From: Sediminibacter sp. Hel_I_10
GTDB taxonomy: Bacteria > Bacteroidota > Bacteroidia > Flavobacteriales > Flavobacteriaceae
NCBI RefSeq assembly: GCF_000688335.1
Contig: NZ_JHZX01000001.1
Span: forward strand, 3,162,001-3,226,000
Reading direction: 5' to 3'
DNA: 64,000 nucleotides
Within the stretch, counting starts at the first letter, position 1, and the number at the start of each line of letters is the position of its first letter. A model generated the notes under the pieces. The model did no database searches. It was not told the origin of the DNA and worked only from the letters and a program-made list of their open reading frames with translations. Position numbers and translations under genes: made by a program. This document shows, one piece after another, positions 18,759 through 28,241 of this stretch.

Positions 18759-20045
18759 ATGAAAAAAATTACATTACTCACTTTTTTACTGGTTACTACT
18801 TTTACATTTAGCCAATCCTTTCCGCTTGATTTTGAAGACGTCGAAGATGACGCCTGGACAGGATTTGATATAACTTCCGTAGCTGTAGTAACAGATCCTA
18901 CTGATTCTGGTAATATGGTATTGGAATTAGTTGGTTCTGGTATTTTTTACGATGGGGCCATAATGGAACTTGACACTTATATCGATTTATCCGATGATGC
19001 TAACAACACTATTACGTTTGAATTTTGGTCTGCAAGTGATGAGGAGAGAACACATTTATTAAAATTTGAAGGAGGACCGGCTGGTGCACAGGTAGAGTTA
19101 GAGTTCAATAGCAATGTGACCGGCTGGCAAACTATAAATGTTGATTTTGGACCAGGGTTAAGTGCAGAGTACACTAAAATAGTTTTCTTTCCAGATTTTG
19201 CGAGTGAACAAACTGGCACTTATTATGTAGATGATGTTGATGGACCCAATGGCGAAGTTATACCTGGAGAGGAATTTCCTAGCGTAGCGGCTCCGGTGCC
19301 ACCTGCGAGAGATCCGGCAGAAGTAGTGTCTATATTTAGTGGTGCTTACGAGAACATTTCAGTCAATACATTTGATACAGATTGGTGTCCGGCATCTACT
19401 ACAGAGATTGAGATTGATGGTAACGCAACAAAGCAAGTTGTTAATCTTGGTTGTGAGGGTGTTGATTTTCAATCAGGACGTTTTGATGCCACAGGGTTTT
19501 CAACGTTTCATATAGACTTTTTTACGTTTTCAGACACTGAAGATCAAAGTTTTAATGTAAAATTCTCCAACTGGAATGGAGGAAATGGGGAAGCTAATGC
19601 TATTGAATACTCAATAACAAACGCTAATTTCTTAACAGCACCAAACCCTGGGACTTGGTATTCTGTTGATATTCCGCTTGATGATTTTACTGCAATTACT
19701 AATGCAGACAGAAATGATCTAGTACAATTTGTTATTACCTCTAGTTTAGGAACTGTCTTTTATGACAATCTTTATATGCATAATAACACAACGCTTAATA
19801 ATACTCAATTTACAGCAGTTGATTTCAAAGTTTTTCCAAACCCAACAACTAATGTATGGACTCTTAATTCTTCAAAGGAGGTTGCTCAAGTACAAGTGTT
19901 TGATGTTCTTGGAAAAAGCGTGATGACCTTAAGCCCTAATGCTAAAAATGTAGAGCTTGATGCGTCAACTCTAAATAAAGGAATCTATTTTGCAACTATT
20001 CAAACCAGCAATGGTTCAGAAAGTGTGAAATTGATTAAAAACTAA
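18759..20045 (+). CDS. Secreted glycan-binding-like protein with T9SS sorting domain
   Basis: This 428-residue protein has a signal peptide (cleavage near FTFSQ, residue 20). Module one (about 20-165, ending YYVDDVDGP) resembles the jelly-roll units of the lipoprotein at 7609. Module two (about 175-345) begins PVPPARDPAEVVSIFSGAY, closely matching the last module of the lipoprotein at 5223 (PPSRNPEDVVSVFSDAY). The C-terminal 75 residues (KVFPNPTTN...VFDVLGKSV...LNKGIYFATIQT...VKLIKN) are a type IX secretion sorting domain, so the protein is exported across the outer membrane. No catalytic residues were recognised. It is probably an extracellular beta-glucan-binding protein. Confidence 0.78.
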   Translation: MKKITLLTFLLVTTFTFSQSFPLDFEDVEDDAWTGFDITSVAVVTDPTDSGNMVLELVGSGIFYDGAIMELDTYIDLSDDANNTITFEFWSASDEERTHLLKFEGGPAGAQVELEFNSNVTGWQTINVDFGPGLSAEYTKIVFFPDFASEQTGTYYVDDVDGPNGEVIPGEEFPSVAAPVPPARDPAEVVSIFSGAYENISVNTFDTDWCPASTTEIEIDGNATKQVVNLGCEGVDFQSGRFDATGFSTFHIDFFTFSDTEDQSFNVKFSNWNGGNGEANAIEYSITNANFLTAPNPGTWYSVDIPLDDFTAITNADRNDLVQFVITSSLGTVFYDNLYMHNNTTLNNTQFTAVDFKVFPNPTTNVWTLNSSKEVAQVQVFDVLGKSVMTLSPNAKNVELDASTLNKGIYFATIQTSNGSESVKLIKN

Positions 20046-20066
20046 ATTAATCGTTTTTATAAAACT

Positions 20067-20104
20067 AAAAGAGTGTATTTTTATCCAATACACTCTTTTT
20101 TTAT
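20067..20104 (+). terminator. Rho-independent terminator
   Basis: Hairpin AAGAGTGTATT / AATACACTCTT (20069-20079 with 20087-20097) with a T-rich tail ends transcription of the T9SS protein gene just before the LacI-family gene. Confidence 0.85.
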
Positions 20105-20113
20105 TTTTGGGAT

Positions 20114-21121
20114 ATGGTCACATTAAAACATTTAGCAGAACAATTGAACGTTTCGGTATCTACAGTGTCAAAGGCGCTGCACAATAGTGAGGAAATAAGT
20201 CCAGATACTATAGAGCGTGTTAAAGCACTTGCAAAACATCTTAATTATAAACCCAACAAGCTCGCCGTAAGTCTTAAAAATAGTAAGAGTTATACTATTG
20301 GTGTTATTATTCCAAATATCCTTAATCACTTTTTCGCGAAGGCTTTATACGCAATCGAGATGGAGGCCACCAAGCAGGGTTACAATATTATTACCTGCGT
20401 GTCTAATGAGTTAAAATCTAAAGAGGAAAATAGTCTACAATTGTTATCTAACGGCAGTGTGGATGGATTCATCATGTCTCTCGCCGAGGAAACTCAAATT
20501 GTAGATAAAATAGAGCATATTAGTGATATCCTAAAACAGGATATTCCTGTGGTGCTTTTTGATCGGGTTTCTGATCAGCTCAATTGTGATAAAGTCATCA
20601 TTGACGATTTTGGTGCTGCTTACGAGGCAACTAACCATCTCATTTCCGAAGGACGCAAACACATTGCTTTAATTGGTAATATAGAAGATTTAAGTGTTGG
20701 TAAACTAAGAACCAATGGTTATTTAAAAGCCATCGAAGCAGCCTCTGATTATAGTAATGAACCTACCGTTTTAAGTATTAAAAAAAATGAATCTATAGAA
20801 ACTCAAATTGAGAACCTGCTCATACACACTCCAGATATAGATGGTATTATTGCTATAGATAATGTCTCTGGTGTCATCATGTTGCAAAAAGCGCTTAAAC
20901 TAAATCGCGCTGTACCTAAAAATTTATCGATCATTGGGTTTTCAGATGAGAACGTGCTTCAGTTTACAGATCCTAAACTGTCCAGTGTCTCACAGCATAC
21001 TTTGGATATTGGTAAAACAGCAGTTGGTTTATTATTGAACAGAATCAACAATAAAGATTATAGAGAAACCACCACAAAGACCATTAAGACCCAATTGATA
21101 TTAAGGGAAACAACTTTGTAA
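20114..21121 (+). CDS. LacI-family transcriptional regulator
   Basis: This 335-residue protein has an N-terminal LacI helix-turn-helix (VTLKHLAEQLNVSVSTVSKAL), a hinge helix (NYKPNKLAVSLKN) and a periplasmic-binding-protein-like effector domain (about 60-335, from TIGVIIPNILNHFFAKAL). It is a cytoplasmic, sugar-responsive regulator. It closes the glucan locus. The AACGTTTTCGTT-type palindromes in both locus promoters are its best operator candidates. A terminator lies directly before it, so it needs its own promoter or readthrough. Its effector might be glucose or a beta-glucoside, which is inference. Confidence 0.92.
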   Translation: MVTLKHLAEQLNVSVSTVSKALHNSEEISPDTIERVKALAKHLNYKPNKLAVSLKNSKSYTIGVIIPNILNHFFAKALYAIEMEATKQGYNIITCVSNELKSKEENSLQLLSNGSVDGFIMSLAEETQIVDKIEHISDILKQDIPVVLFDRVSDQLNCDKVIIDDFGAAYEATNHLISEGRKHIALIGNIEDLSVGKLRTNGYLKAIEAASDYSNEPTVLSIKKNESIETQIENLLIHTPDIDGIIAIDNVSGVIMLQKALKLNRAVPKNLSIIGFSDENVLQFTDPKLSSVSQHTLDIGKTAVGLLLNRINNKDYRETTTKTIKTQLILRETTL

Positions 21122-21220
21122 TTTTGTTTGTACGTTATCCATTAAAATAAGATTCCTATTCCAATTTCCATTTCAGCAGCTTTTAAAATAGCCTTATCTT
21201 AGTAAGAAAGTTTTAAGCTC

Positions 21221-22243
21221 TTGAAATTAATTAAATTCACAAAAAAAGGAATTTACTGCATTCCTGGTAAATTCTATCTAGATCCATGGTTTCCTGTTGA
21301 TTTGGCCATCATTTCGCATGGTCATGCAGATCATGCCAAATGGGGTATGAAACACTACTTGTGCCAAGACGATTCTAAAGCGATCCTCAAGCATCGCATA
21401 GGTCCAGAAATATCCATAGAAAGCTTACCCTACAATGTTGAAAAAAGTATCAACGGTGTGAAGGTTAGTTTTTTTCCTGCTGGGCATATCATTGGCTCCG
21501 CTCAAATCAAACTAGAGTACAAAGGGTATGTCGTGGTTTTCTCTGGAGATTACAAAGTGAAAAATGATGATCTTACCACCGCTTTTGAGCCTGTAAAATG
21601 TCATGAGTTTATTACAGAAAGTACTTTTGGGCTGCCTATTTACAATTGGCAAAAAGAAGAAGACATCCAACAGCAAATGCGAAGTTGGGTGCTTAATAAC
21701 CAATCCAAAAACAGAACAAGCGTCTTTATTGGGTATTCTTTGGGTAAGGCCCAACGCATTATGAAATTAATGGATGGGCTTGATGAGATATACGTGCACA
21801 GCGCCATTTATAATATCAACGAAGCCATACAGTCCTCAGGTATAGAATTACCTAAAACGAAACGATGGACGGTAGATCTAGACAAGAAAGCGATTCAAAA
21901 TAAAATTATCATTGTTCCTCCTGCCTTGTTGGGCTCTAATATGATTAAGAAAATCCCTAATGCTGCAACCGCCATCTGTTCTGGATGGATGCAAATACGG
22001 GGCAATAAACGATGGCAATCTGTAGATGCGGGTTTTCCAGTGAGTGACCATGCCGATTGGAATGGATTGCTTTCCGCAGTAAAAGCTACCGAAGCAGAGA
22101 AAGTATATGTAACGCATGGATCTCAAGCGATTTTTTCAAAATATTTAAATGAAATCGGTATTTATTCCGAAGAAGTTAAAACCGAATATGGCTCAAATGA
22201 AGAAGATACTGTTGATGATGCCAATACCAAAAAAGACTCATGA
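21221..22243 (+). CDS. Ligase-associated DNA exonuclease (metallo-beta-lactamase fold)
   Basis: This 340-residue protein starts with TTG; no ATG is available before an in-frame stop at 21203. The SHGHADH motif (H33, H35, D37, H38) is the zinc-binding signature of the MBL superfamily, and FPAGHIIGSAQ and FSGDYK are typical of the beta-CASP-like DNA/RNA nuclease branch. It is the first gene of the four-gene ligase-associated cassette, whose members are predicted to process damaged DNA ends. Its stop overlaps the ligase start (ATGA at 22240), so translation is probably coupled. Function is by family; the exact polarity of degradation is not visible. Confidence 0.9.
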   Translation: MKLIKFTKKGIYCIPGKFYLDPWFPVDLAIISHGHADHAKWGMKHYLCQDDSKAILKHRIGPEISIESLPYNVEKSINGVKVSFFPAGHIIGSAQIKLEYKGYVVVFSGDYKVKNDDLTTAFEPVKCHEFITESTFGLPIYNWQKEEDIQQQMRSWVLNNQSKNRTSVFIGYSLGKAQRIMKLMDGLDEIYVHSAIYNINEAIQSSGIELPKTKRWTVDLDKKAIQNKIIIVPPALLGSNMIKKIPNAATAICSGWMQIRGNKRWQSVDAGFPVSDHADWNGLLSAVKATEAEKVYVTHGSQAIFSKYLNEIGIYSEEVKTEYGSNEEDTVDDANTKKDS

Positions 22244-23835
22244 AACATTTTTCTAAATTGATTAGTGCGGTTGAGATTACCAACAAAACCAATGATAAGA
22301 TTGCTGCTTTTGTAGAGTATTTTAAAACCGCACCAGATAAGGATAAACTTTGGCTCATCGCTATTTTTACAGGGAAACGTCCCAAGCGCCCGGTTAAAAC
22401 TACTTTGATGAAACAATGGTGCATGGAGATTACCAATATCCCAGAATGGCTGTTTTTAGAAAGTTATAGTACCGTTGGGGACTTAGGCGAAACCATGTCC
22501 CTGCTATTGCCAGAACCATCCCATACCATTGATAAATCCTTTAGTGAGTGGATGCAGGATATCGTAGCACTAAAATCTCAATCAGATGCCCAAAAAGAAG
22601 CGTTTATCCGTAACGCTTGGTCTGGTCTAGATGTTCAAGAGCGGCTCATCTTTAATAAACTCATAGGAGGAAGCTTTAGAGTGGGCGTCTCTAAAAAAAC
22701 ATTGGTCAATGCCTTAGCCAAATTTTCGGGAATTGAGGCCAACCAGCTCATGCACAGTATTATTGGTAATTGGCAAATTAGTGACATCACGTTTGATGAA
22801 CTCCTAAGAGGGGAACATATTAATTATGACAACTCAAAACCTTATCCTTTTTGCTTAGCATATGCTCTAGAAAAGGAGTTGGAAGAACTTGGCGCTGTTC
22901 AAGACTGGCAAGTAGAGTATAAATGGGACGGTATTAGGGGGCAAATTGTGAAACGAAACAACGAGATATTTATATGGTCTAGAGGAGAGGAATTGGTGAC
23001 AGAGCAATTTCCAGAATTGGTAGAGGCCATCGCAAAGTTGCCTGGTGATTTTGTAATTGATGGCGAAATTTTAGCGTTGAAGGACAATGCCATCCTATTA
23101 TTTAACGATTTACAAAAACGCTTAAACCGAAAAAACGTCACTAAAAACTTGTTGCAAGACGTGCCCATTGGCTTTTACGTTTATGATATGATGGAGTGGC
23201 AAAACACCGATATTCGTGAGAAACCTTTGTCCTACCGAAGATCTCTTTTAGAAGAGCTATTTGATAAGTCGGCAACAAACAATAAAACATTATTTTTATC
23301 TGAAATTTTAACGGTAGATCACTGGCAAGATCTTATTCCTATTCGTGCCGAAGCCAGATCTAAAGACAGCGAAGGTTTGATGTTAAAACGGAAGCAGTCT
23401 CCTTATCACACTGGAAGGAAAAAAGGCGACTGGTGGAAATGGAAAGTAGATCCGTTGACCATTGATGCTGTAATGATCTATGCCCAAAAGGGAAGTGGCC
23501 GAAGGAGTTCGCATTATACCGATTATACTTTTGCCGTAAAAAAAGACGATGGTTTGGTTACGGTCGCAAAAGCGTATTCTGGTTTAACTAATGAGGAAAT
23601 AAAAGAGGTGAGCAGATTTGTAAAGCAAAATTCTATTGAGAAATTTGGACCGGTGAGAACGGTAAAGCCAGAGTTGGTGTTCGAGATTGCTTTTGAGGGC
23701 ATAGCTTTGAGCAATAGACATAAATCTGGCGTCGCGCTTCGTTTTCCAAGAATCTCCAGATGGCGAAAAGATAAACCCGTAGATGAAATTGATACCATAG
23801 AGAGCGTTAAACAATTGATCCATTCTCCAAATTGA
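22240..23835 (+). CDS. ATP-dependent DNA ligase (ligase-associated cassette type)
   Basis: This 531-residue protein has an N-terminal helical DNA-binding domain (about 1-200), a nucleotidyltransferase domain with YKWDGIR (adenylated Lys228, Asp230, Arg233) and DGEILA, and a C-terminal OB domain (about 410-531). It seals nicks using ATP, in addition to the NAD-dependent replicative ligase expected elsewhere in the genome. It overlaps the exonuclease gene by 4 bases and the helicase gene by 4 bases, forming a tightly coupled repair operon. Confidence 0.93.
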   Translation: MKHFSKLISAVEITNKTNDKIAAFVEYFKTAPDKDKLWLIAIFTGKRPKRPVKTTLMKQWCMEITNIPEWLFLESYSTVGDLGETMSLLLPEPSHTIDKSFSEWMQDIVALKSQSDAQKEAFIRNAWSGLDVQERLIFNKLIGGSFRVGVSKKTLVNALAKFSGIEANQLMHSIIGNWQISDITFDELLRGEHINYDNSKPYPFCLAYALEKELEELGAVQDWQVEYKWDGIRGQIVKRNNEIFIWSRGEELVTEQFPELVEAIAKLPGDFVIDGEILALKDNAILLFNDLQKRLNRKNVTKNLLQDVPIGFYVYDMMEWQNTDIREKPLSYRRSLLEELFDKSATNNKTLFLSEILTVDHWQDLIPIRAEARSKDSEGLMLKRKQSPYHTGRKKGDWWKWKVDPLTIDAVMIYAQKGSGRRSSHYTDYTFAVKKDDGLVTVAKAYSGLTNEEIKEVSRFVKQNSIEKFGPVRTVKPELVFEIAFEGIALSNRHKSGVALRFPRISRWRKDKPVDEIDTIESVKQLIHSPN

Positions 23836-26294
23836 GCAAGGCATTTCAAAATTCTGAAGGGCATCGCATCATTTTAGATTGGATGGACTCAAAAGGAAAC
23901 AAACCCTTTAAATTTCAAGAGCAAACTTGGGCAAAATACCATAGCGGACATAGCGGGATGGTTATTGCACCAACAGGTTTTGGCAAGACATTTTCGGTGT
24001 TTTTGGCCGTAGTGATTGATTATCTCAATAAACCAGAGCATTATAAAAAAGGGATTAAGCTGTTGTGGGTAAGTCCGTTGCGGTCCTTAGCCAAGGATTT
24101 GGCAAAAGCCATGTCTGTTGCGGTAGCCGAAATTGGCCTCGACTGGGAAGTTGCCGTTAGAAATGGAGATACACCAACAAAGATACGGCGGCAACAAGAG
24201 CGCTTAATGCCAGATGTGCTTATTGTAACTCCAGAAACCCTACACTTGCTATTCTCACAAAAGAACAATTCCAGATGGTTTAAATCGATTAGATGTGTTG
24301 CCGTAGATGAATGGCACGAACTTATAGGAAATAAACGAGGGATTTTAGTAGAGCTGGCACTAGCTAGATTGCTTCACATTTCCGAAGCATTACGCATTTG
24401 GGGTATTACGGCTACCATTGGTAACCTTGAAGAAGCAGCCAAGGTATTGATGCCCTATCCCAATTTAAAGACCGTTATGATTACGGCAAAGGAGAATAAA
24501 AAAATCAAGGTCATCCCTGTGCTACCAGATGAGGTAGAGGTATTGCCGTGGGCAGGACATTTGGGCAGGAGTATGGCCGATAAGATTATTCCCATCATCC
24601 ATCAAAATAACACGACCCTTATTTTTACAAATACCAGAGGACAATCAGAATTGTGGTATCAGATTATTTTAGAGGCAGATCCAGATTTAGCCGGTTTACT
24701 GGCCATCCACCATGGTTCTATTGATAAAAAACTGAGAAATTGGATAGAAAATAGCATTTCCGAAGGCATTTTAAAAGCAGTGGTTTGTACATCATCTTTA
24801 GATTTAGGTGTAGATTTTAAACCTGTAGACTGCGTCATTCAAATTGGGTCGGCAAAAGGGGTAGCGCGGTTTATGCAACGTGCTGGACGTAGCGGACATT
24901 CGCCTTACGAACTGTCTAAAATTTACATCATTCCAACCCATTCCTTAGAAATTGTTGAGGCCGCTGCTTTAAAGGAGGCTGTGCAATTGAGACGCGTAGA
25001 GGCGAGACAACCCATGGTACTAACCTTTGATGTCATGGTGCAGTTTATGGTCACCTTGGCCGTGGGAGAGGGATTTAAAGCCGATGAGGTTTTACATCTC
25101 TTAAGAAGTACTCATGCTTTTGGGATGATGACCGATGATGAATTTGCTTGGGCCATCCAGTTCATCACTCAAGGCGGAAACACCTTAAAGTCTTACGAAG
25201 AATTCCATAAAGTGTTTAAGGATGATGACGGATTTTACAAGGTGAAATCAAGACGTATTGCCATGCTGCACCGCATGAATATTGGTGCCATTGTAAGCGA
25301 GGCTATGCTGAGAGTAAAGTTTCTGTCTGGTGGTTATGTGGGGATGATTGAAGAATATTTTATCACCAAATTAAAACCAAACGATAGCTTTGTACTTGCT
25401 GGGCGTATGTTGGAGTTGGTGCACATCAAGGATATGACCGCCTATGTTAAAATCAGTAAGGCAAAAAAAGCCATTACGCCAAGTTGGTTGGGAGGTAGGC
25501 TGCCTTTGACTTCCTACATGAGTCATTTACTTCGTAAAAAATTATCAGATGCCATGAATCCAGGGACTCGTGAAAAAGAGCTCAAATTTTTACATCCCTT
25601 AATTGCGAGACAAAGTCAATATTCCCACATTCCGAGAGAAGATGAGTTTCTTGTGGAGATCATTACAACAAAAGAAGGATTTCATATGTTTATGTATCCC
25701 TTTGAGGGGCGATTGGTGCATGAGGTAATTTCTGCATTGATGGCATATCGCATAAGTAAAATTAAGCCCTTGACCTTTACAATAGCCATGAACGATTACG
25801 GATTTGAGTTATTGAGCGATCAGGAGTTTCCGTCAGATGATCAAACTATTGAAAGCTTATTGAGTAAGGAACATTTAATGGACGATGTTATTGCAAGTAT
25901 TAATGCTGCGGAAATGGCCTCACGGAAATTTCGGGATATTGCAGTTATTTCTGGATTGGTGGTACAAACCATGCCGGGCGCTAATCGAAATAATAAAAGT
26001 CTGCAATCGTCTTCAGGATTGATTTTTAGAGTGCTTGAAGATAATGAACCCAATAATTTACTGTTACGTCAAGCCTATGCTGAGGTGTTTGATCAGCAGT
26101 TGGAAGAAGTAAGACTCAAGGAGGCTTTTGAAAGAATTAATAATGGAAAGCTGGTGATTAAGAGATCGGATGCTTTTACGCCCTTGAGTTTCCCAATAAA
26201 AGTAGATAGTTTGAGACAGAGTTTGAGCAGTGAGAAATTAGATAAACGTATCGCGCGTATACAGAATGACGTCTATAGAAAACACAAGAAATGA
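23832..26294 (+). CDS. Ligase-associated Lhr-like DEXH-box helicase
   Basis: This 820-residue superfamily 2 helicase has Walker A APTGFGKT (46-53), VDEWHEL (DEWH 160-163), ATIGN, and motif VI QRAGRSGHS, followed by a long C-terminal region typical of Lhr-type enzymes. The start is a TTG overlapping the ligase stop (TTGA). It should translocate on single-stranded DNA and unwind DNA or RNA-DNA duplexes next to the ligase and nuclease. Its stop overlaps the next start (ATGA at 26291). Confidence 0.92.
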   Translation: MSKAFQNSEGHRIILDWMDSKGNKPFKFQEQTWAKYHSGHSGMVIAPTGFGKTFSVFLAVVIDYLNKPEHYKKGIKLLWVSPLRSLAKDLAKAMSVAVAEIGLDWEVAVRNGDTPTKIRRQQERLMPDVLIVTPETLHLLFSQKNNSRWFKSIRCVAVDEWHELIGNKRGILVELALARLLHISEALRIWGITATIGNLEEAAKVLMPYPNLKTVMITAKENKKIKVIPVLPDEVEVLPWAGHLGRSMADKIIPIIHQNNTTLIFTNTRGQSELWYQIILEADPDLAGLLAIHHGSIDKKLRNWIENSISEGILKAVVCTSSLDLGVDFKPVDCVIQIGSAKGVARFMQRAGRSGHSPYELSKIYIIPTHSLEIVEAAALKEAVQLRRVEARQPMVLTFDVMVQFMVTLAVGEGFKADEVLHLLRSTHAFGMMTDDEFAWAIQFITQGGNTLKSYEEFHKVFKDDDGFYKVKSRRIAMLHRMNIGAIVSEAMLRVKFLSGGYVGMIEEYFITKLKPNDSFVLAGRMLELVHIKDMTAYVKISKAKKAITPSWLGGRLPLTSYMSHLLRKKLSDAMNPGTREKELKFLHPLIARQSQYSHIPREDEFLVEIITTKEGFHMFMYPFEGRLVHEVISALMAYRISKIKPLTFTIAMNDYGFELLSDQEFPSDDQTIESLLSKEHLMDDVIASINAAEMASRKFRDIAVISGLVVQTMPGANRNNKSLQSSSGLIFRVLEDNEPNNLLLRQAYAEVFDQQLEEVRLKEAFERINNGKLVIKRSDAFTPLSFPIKVDSLRQSLSSEKLDKRIARIQNDVYRKHKK

Positions 26295-26938
26295 CCTTTA
26301 CCGAGAAACCTATTGAACTCAAAAATGAGACGTTGATCTTAAATAATCTTCGGGCCATGTTTTGGCCTAAACAGAATGCTTTAATCGTTTCTGACCTTCA
26401 TATTGGTAAATCGGCGCATTTTAGGCGTCACGGCATTCCTGTTTCTGTAGATGTACAGCGTAAGGATTTGGATCGATTGTCTTTTTTGGTATCGCACTAC
26501 CAAGCCAAGCAATTAATAGTGGTTGGAGATCTGTTTCATGCAGAAGTCAACACCGATATGGATTTATTTAAGCGCTGGCGTGATAAGGAAACTGATCTAG
26601 AAATTTTGCTCATTAAAGGCAATCATGACAGGTTGAAAGCTGAGGTTTATGAGGGGTTTAAAATTAATTGCTGCCAAGATCAATGGGATATGGCGCCATT
26701 TCGGTTTGTTCATGAGCCAAAATTGTTATCAGATCGGTTTGTGATCTCTGGCCATATTCATCCAGGAGTCGAAATAAAGTCTAGAGGTAGACCAAGATTA
26801 CGGTTGCCCTGCTTTCAAGTGTCTGCTTCGCAACTCATTTTGCCGGCCTTTAGTGAATTTACAGGTTTGGCAACCTCAAAAGTTAAAAAGAACCAGATAT
26901 TTCATGCGTTTACAGAAACGGCCTTCTTTGAGTTTTGA
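26291..26938 (+). CDS. pdeM: Ligase-associated metallophosphoesterase
   Basis: This 215-residue calcineurin-like phosphoesterase has all metal-binding motifs: SDLHIGK (Asp35, His37), VVGDLFH, KGNHDR and SGHIHPG. Family members in this cassette are described as DNA-damage-response nucleases or phosphodiesterases. It is the last gene of the four-gene operon and overlaps the helicase stop by four bases. Confidence 0.88.
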   Translation: MTFTEKPIELKNETLILNNLRAMFWPKQNALIVSDLHIGKSAHFRRHGIPVSVDVQRKDLDRLSFLVSHYQAKQLIVVGDLFHAEVNTDMDLFKRWRDKETDLEILLIKGNHDRLKAEVYEGFKINCCQDQWDMAPFRFVHEPKLLSDRFVISGHIHPGVEIKSRGRPRLRLPCFQVSASQLILPAFSEFTGLATSKVKKNQIFHAFTETAFFEF

Positions 26939-26968
26939 CAGCAATTAATTATACGTTTTAATGGTATT

Positions 26969-27559
26969 ATGGAAGAGTTATCAGCACATTATTGGGAGCA
27001 AAGGTATCAATCTGGGGATATTGGTTGGGATTTAGGAACCATCTCAACACCCTTAAAAACGTACATTGACCAATTGAAAGATCCCTCATTGTCTATACTA
27101 ATCCCTGGTGGCGGAAACGCTTATGAAGCGGAGTATCTTCATCGGCAAGGTTTTAAAAATGTGCATGTGGTTGATGTTTCTAAGACTGCTTTAGACAATG
27201 TCTCAAAACGATTTACAGAGTTTCCAAAAGACCAATTATGGCATGCTAATTTTTTTGATTTAAGTCTAGAGCTAAAGTTTGACTTAGTTTTAGAACAGAC
27301 CTTTTTTTGTGCTTTAGACCCCAAATTAAGATTAGACTATGTGTCTCAAATGCATCAACTCTTAAAGCCTAAAGGTAAAATTGTTGGCGTACTTTTTAAT
27401 TTGCCTTTACACAAGGATCGGCCCCCTTTTGGTGGAAATGAGGAGGAATATAAAAGATTATTCGAAAATAAATTTGAGATCGATGTGATGAGTCCTTGCT
27501 ACAATTCAGAAGAGGGGCGAAAGGGTAAGGAGCTATTTATCAAATTGCTAAAGCGTTAA
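26969..27559 (+). CDS. SAM-dependent methyltransferase, TPMT family
   Basis: This 196-residue class I methyltransferase has the N-terminal YWEQRYQSGDIGWDLG typical of the thiopurine methyltransferase family, the SAM-binding LIPGGGNAYEAEYL and acidic VVDVS. LEQTFFCALDP and FNLPLHKDRPPFGG are further TPMT-like motifs. It is cytoplasmic. It would methylate a small thiol, selenium or tellurium compound, but the substrate cannot be read from sequence. It lies 30 bp after the repair operon on the same strand, so it may be co-transcribed. Confidence 0.85.
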   Translation: MEELSAHYWEQRYQSGDIGWDLGTISTPLKTYIDQLKDPSLSILIPGGGNAYEAEYLHRQGFKNVHVVDVSKTALDNVSKRFTEFPKDQLWHANFFDLSLELKFDLVLEQTFFCALDPKLRLDYVSQMHQLLKPKGKIVGVLFNLPLHKDRPPFGGNEEEYKRLFENKFEIDVMSPCYNSEEGRKGKELFIKLLKR

Positions 27560-27641
27560 ATTGCATGGATTTTTAGAAAAAGTTTGTAACAAAACTTAAA
27601 AATTTGCGTCCTATAGATGTTAATCAAAAAAATCAAAACTC

Positions 27642-27980
27642 ATGCGACAAGATAACCAACTCATAGTATTAACCCATCTCAGCCAACTACTTACCTTTTT
27701 AACTGGCTTTGGAGGGCTTATAGTGCCCTTGATCATTTGGGCAAGTCAAAAAGATAATGTGTATCAAATGGATGAACAAGGCAAACGCATCCTTAATTTT
27801 CAGATCAGTTTAGTGTTGTGGGCCATCATTTGTGTTCCCTTGATATTAGCTTTAGGACTGGGTATTGTAGGATTGATCATTCTAGGTCTTGTATCGTTTA
27901 TCTATCCTATCATTAATGCCATAAAGGCCAGCCACGGCGAAACTCCAACATATCCTTTATCTCTTAATTTTATTAGTTAG
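27642..27980 (+). CDS. DUF4870-type small membrane protein
   Basis: This 112-residue protein has three hydrophobic stretches (about 15-33, 50-75, 75-100) and the pattern LTHLSQLLTFLTGFGGLIVPLIIW...DEQGKRILNFQIS of the DUF4870 family of inner-membrane proteins. The function is unknown. A strong terminator follows it at once. Confidence 0.85.
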   Translation: MRQDNQLIVLTHLSQLLTFLTGFGGLIVPLIIWASQKDNVYQMDEQGKRILNFQISLVLWAIICVPLILALGLGIVGLIILGLVSFIYPIINAIKASHGETPTYPLSLNFIS

Positions 27981-28001
27981 TTATTTTATAAAGAGATAGG
28001 A

Positions 28002-28034
28002 AAAACGCTCACCTAAAAAGGTGGGCGTTTTGTG
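28002..28034 (+). terminator. Rho-independent terminator
   Basis: Hairpin AAAACGCTCACC / GGTGGGCGTTTT (28002-28013 with 28020-28031, wobble pairs included) around a TAAAAA loop, after the DUF4870 gene. Confidence 0.8.
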
Positions 28035-28241
28035 TATTATAGAATTCGATTATAAAATGTGTCTTTTTGCCTGAACGTCAAATACAAGAAGAACTTCAGA
28101 TTGAAGCAATTGAATAGCTTCAAAAGTTTCATTTTTATTGAAAGCATGTTATCAAGTTATTCTTCTGTCAATTTGTAAATTTTAATACTAATCTTTTGGT
28201 TTTAATTGGGTTGTGTTTTATTTTTATGTAAAAAATTGACT

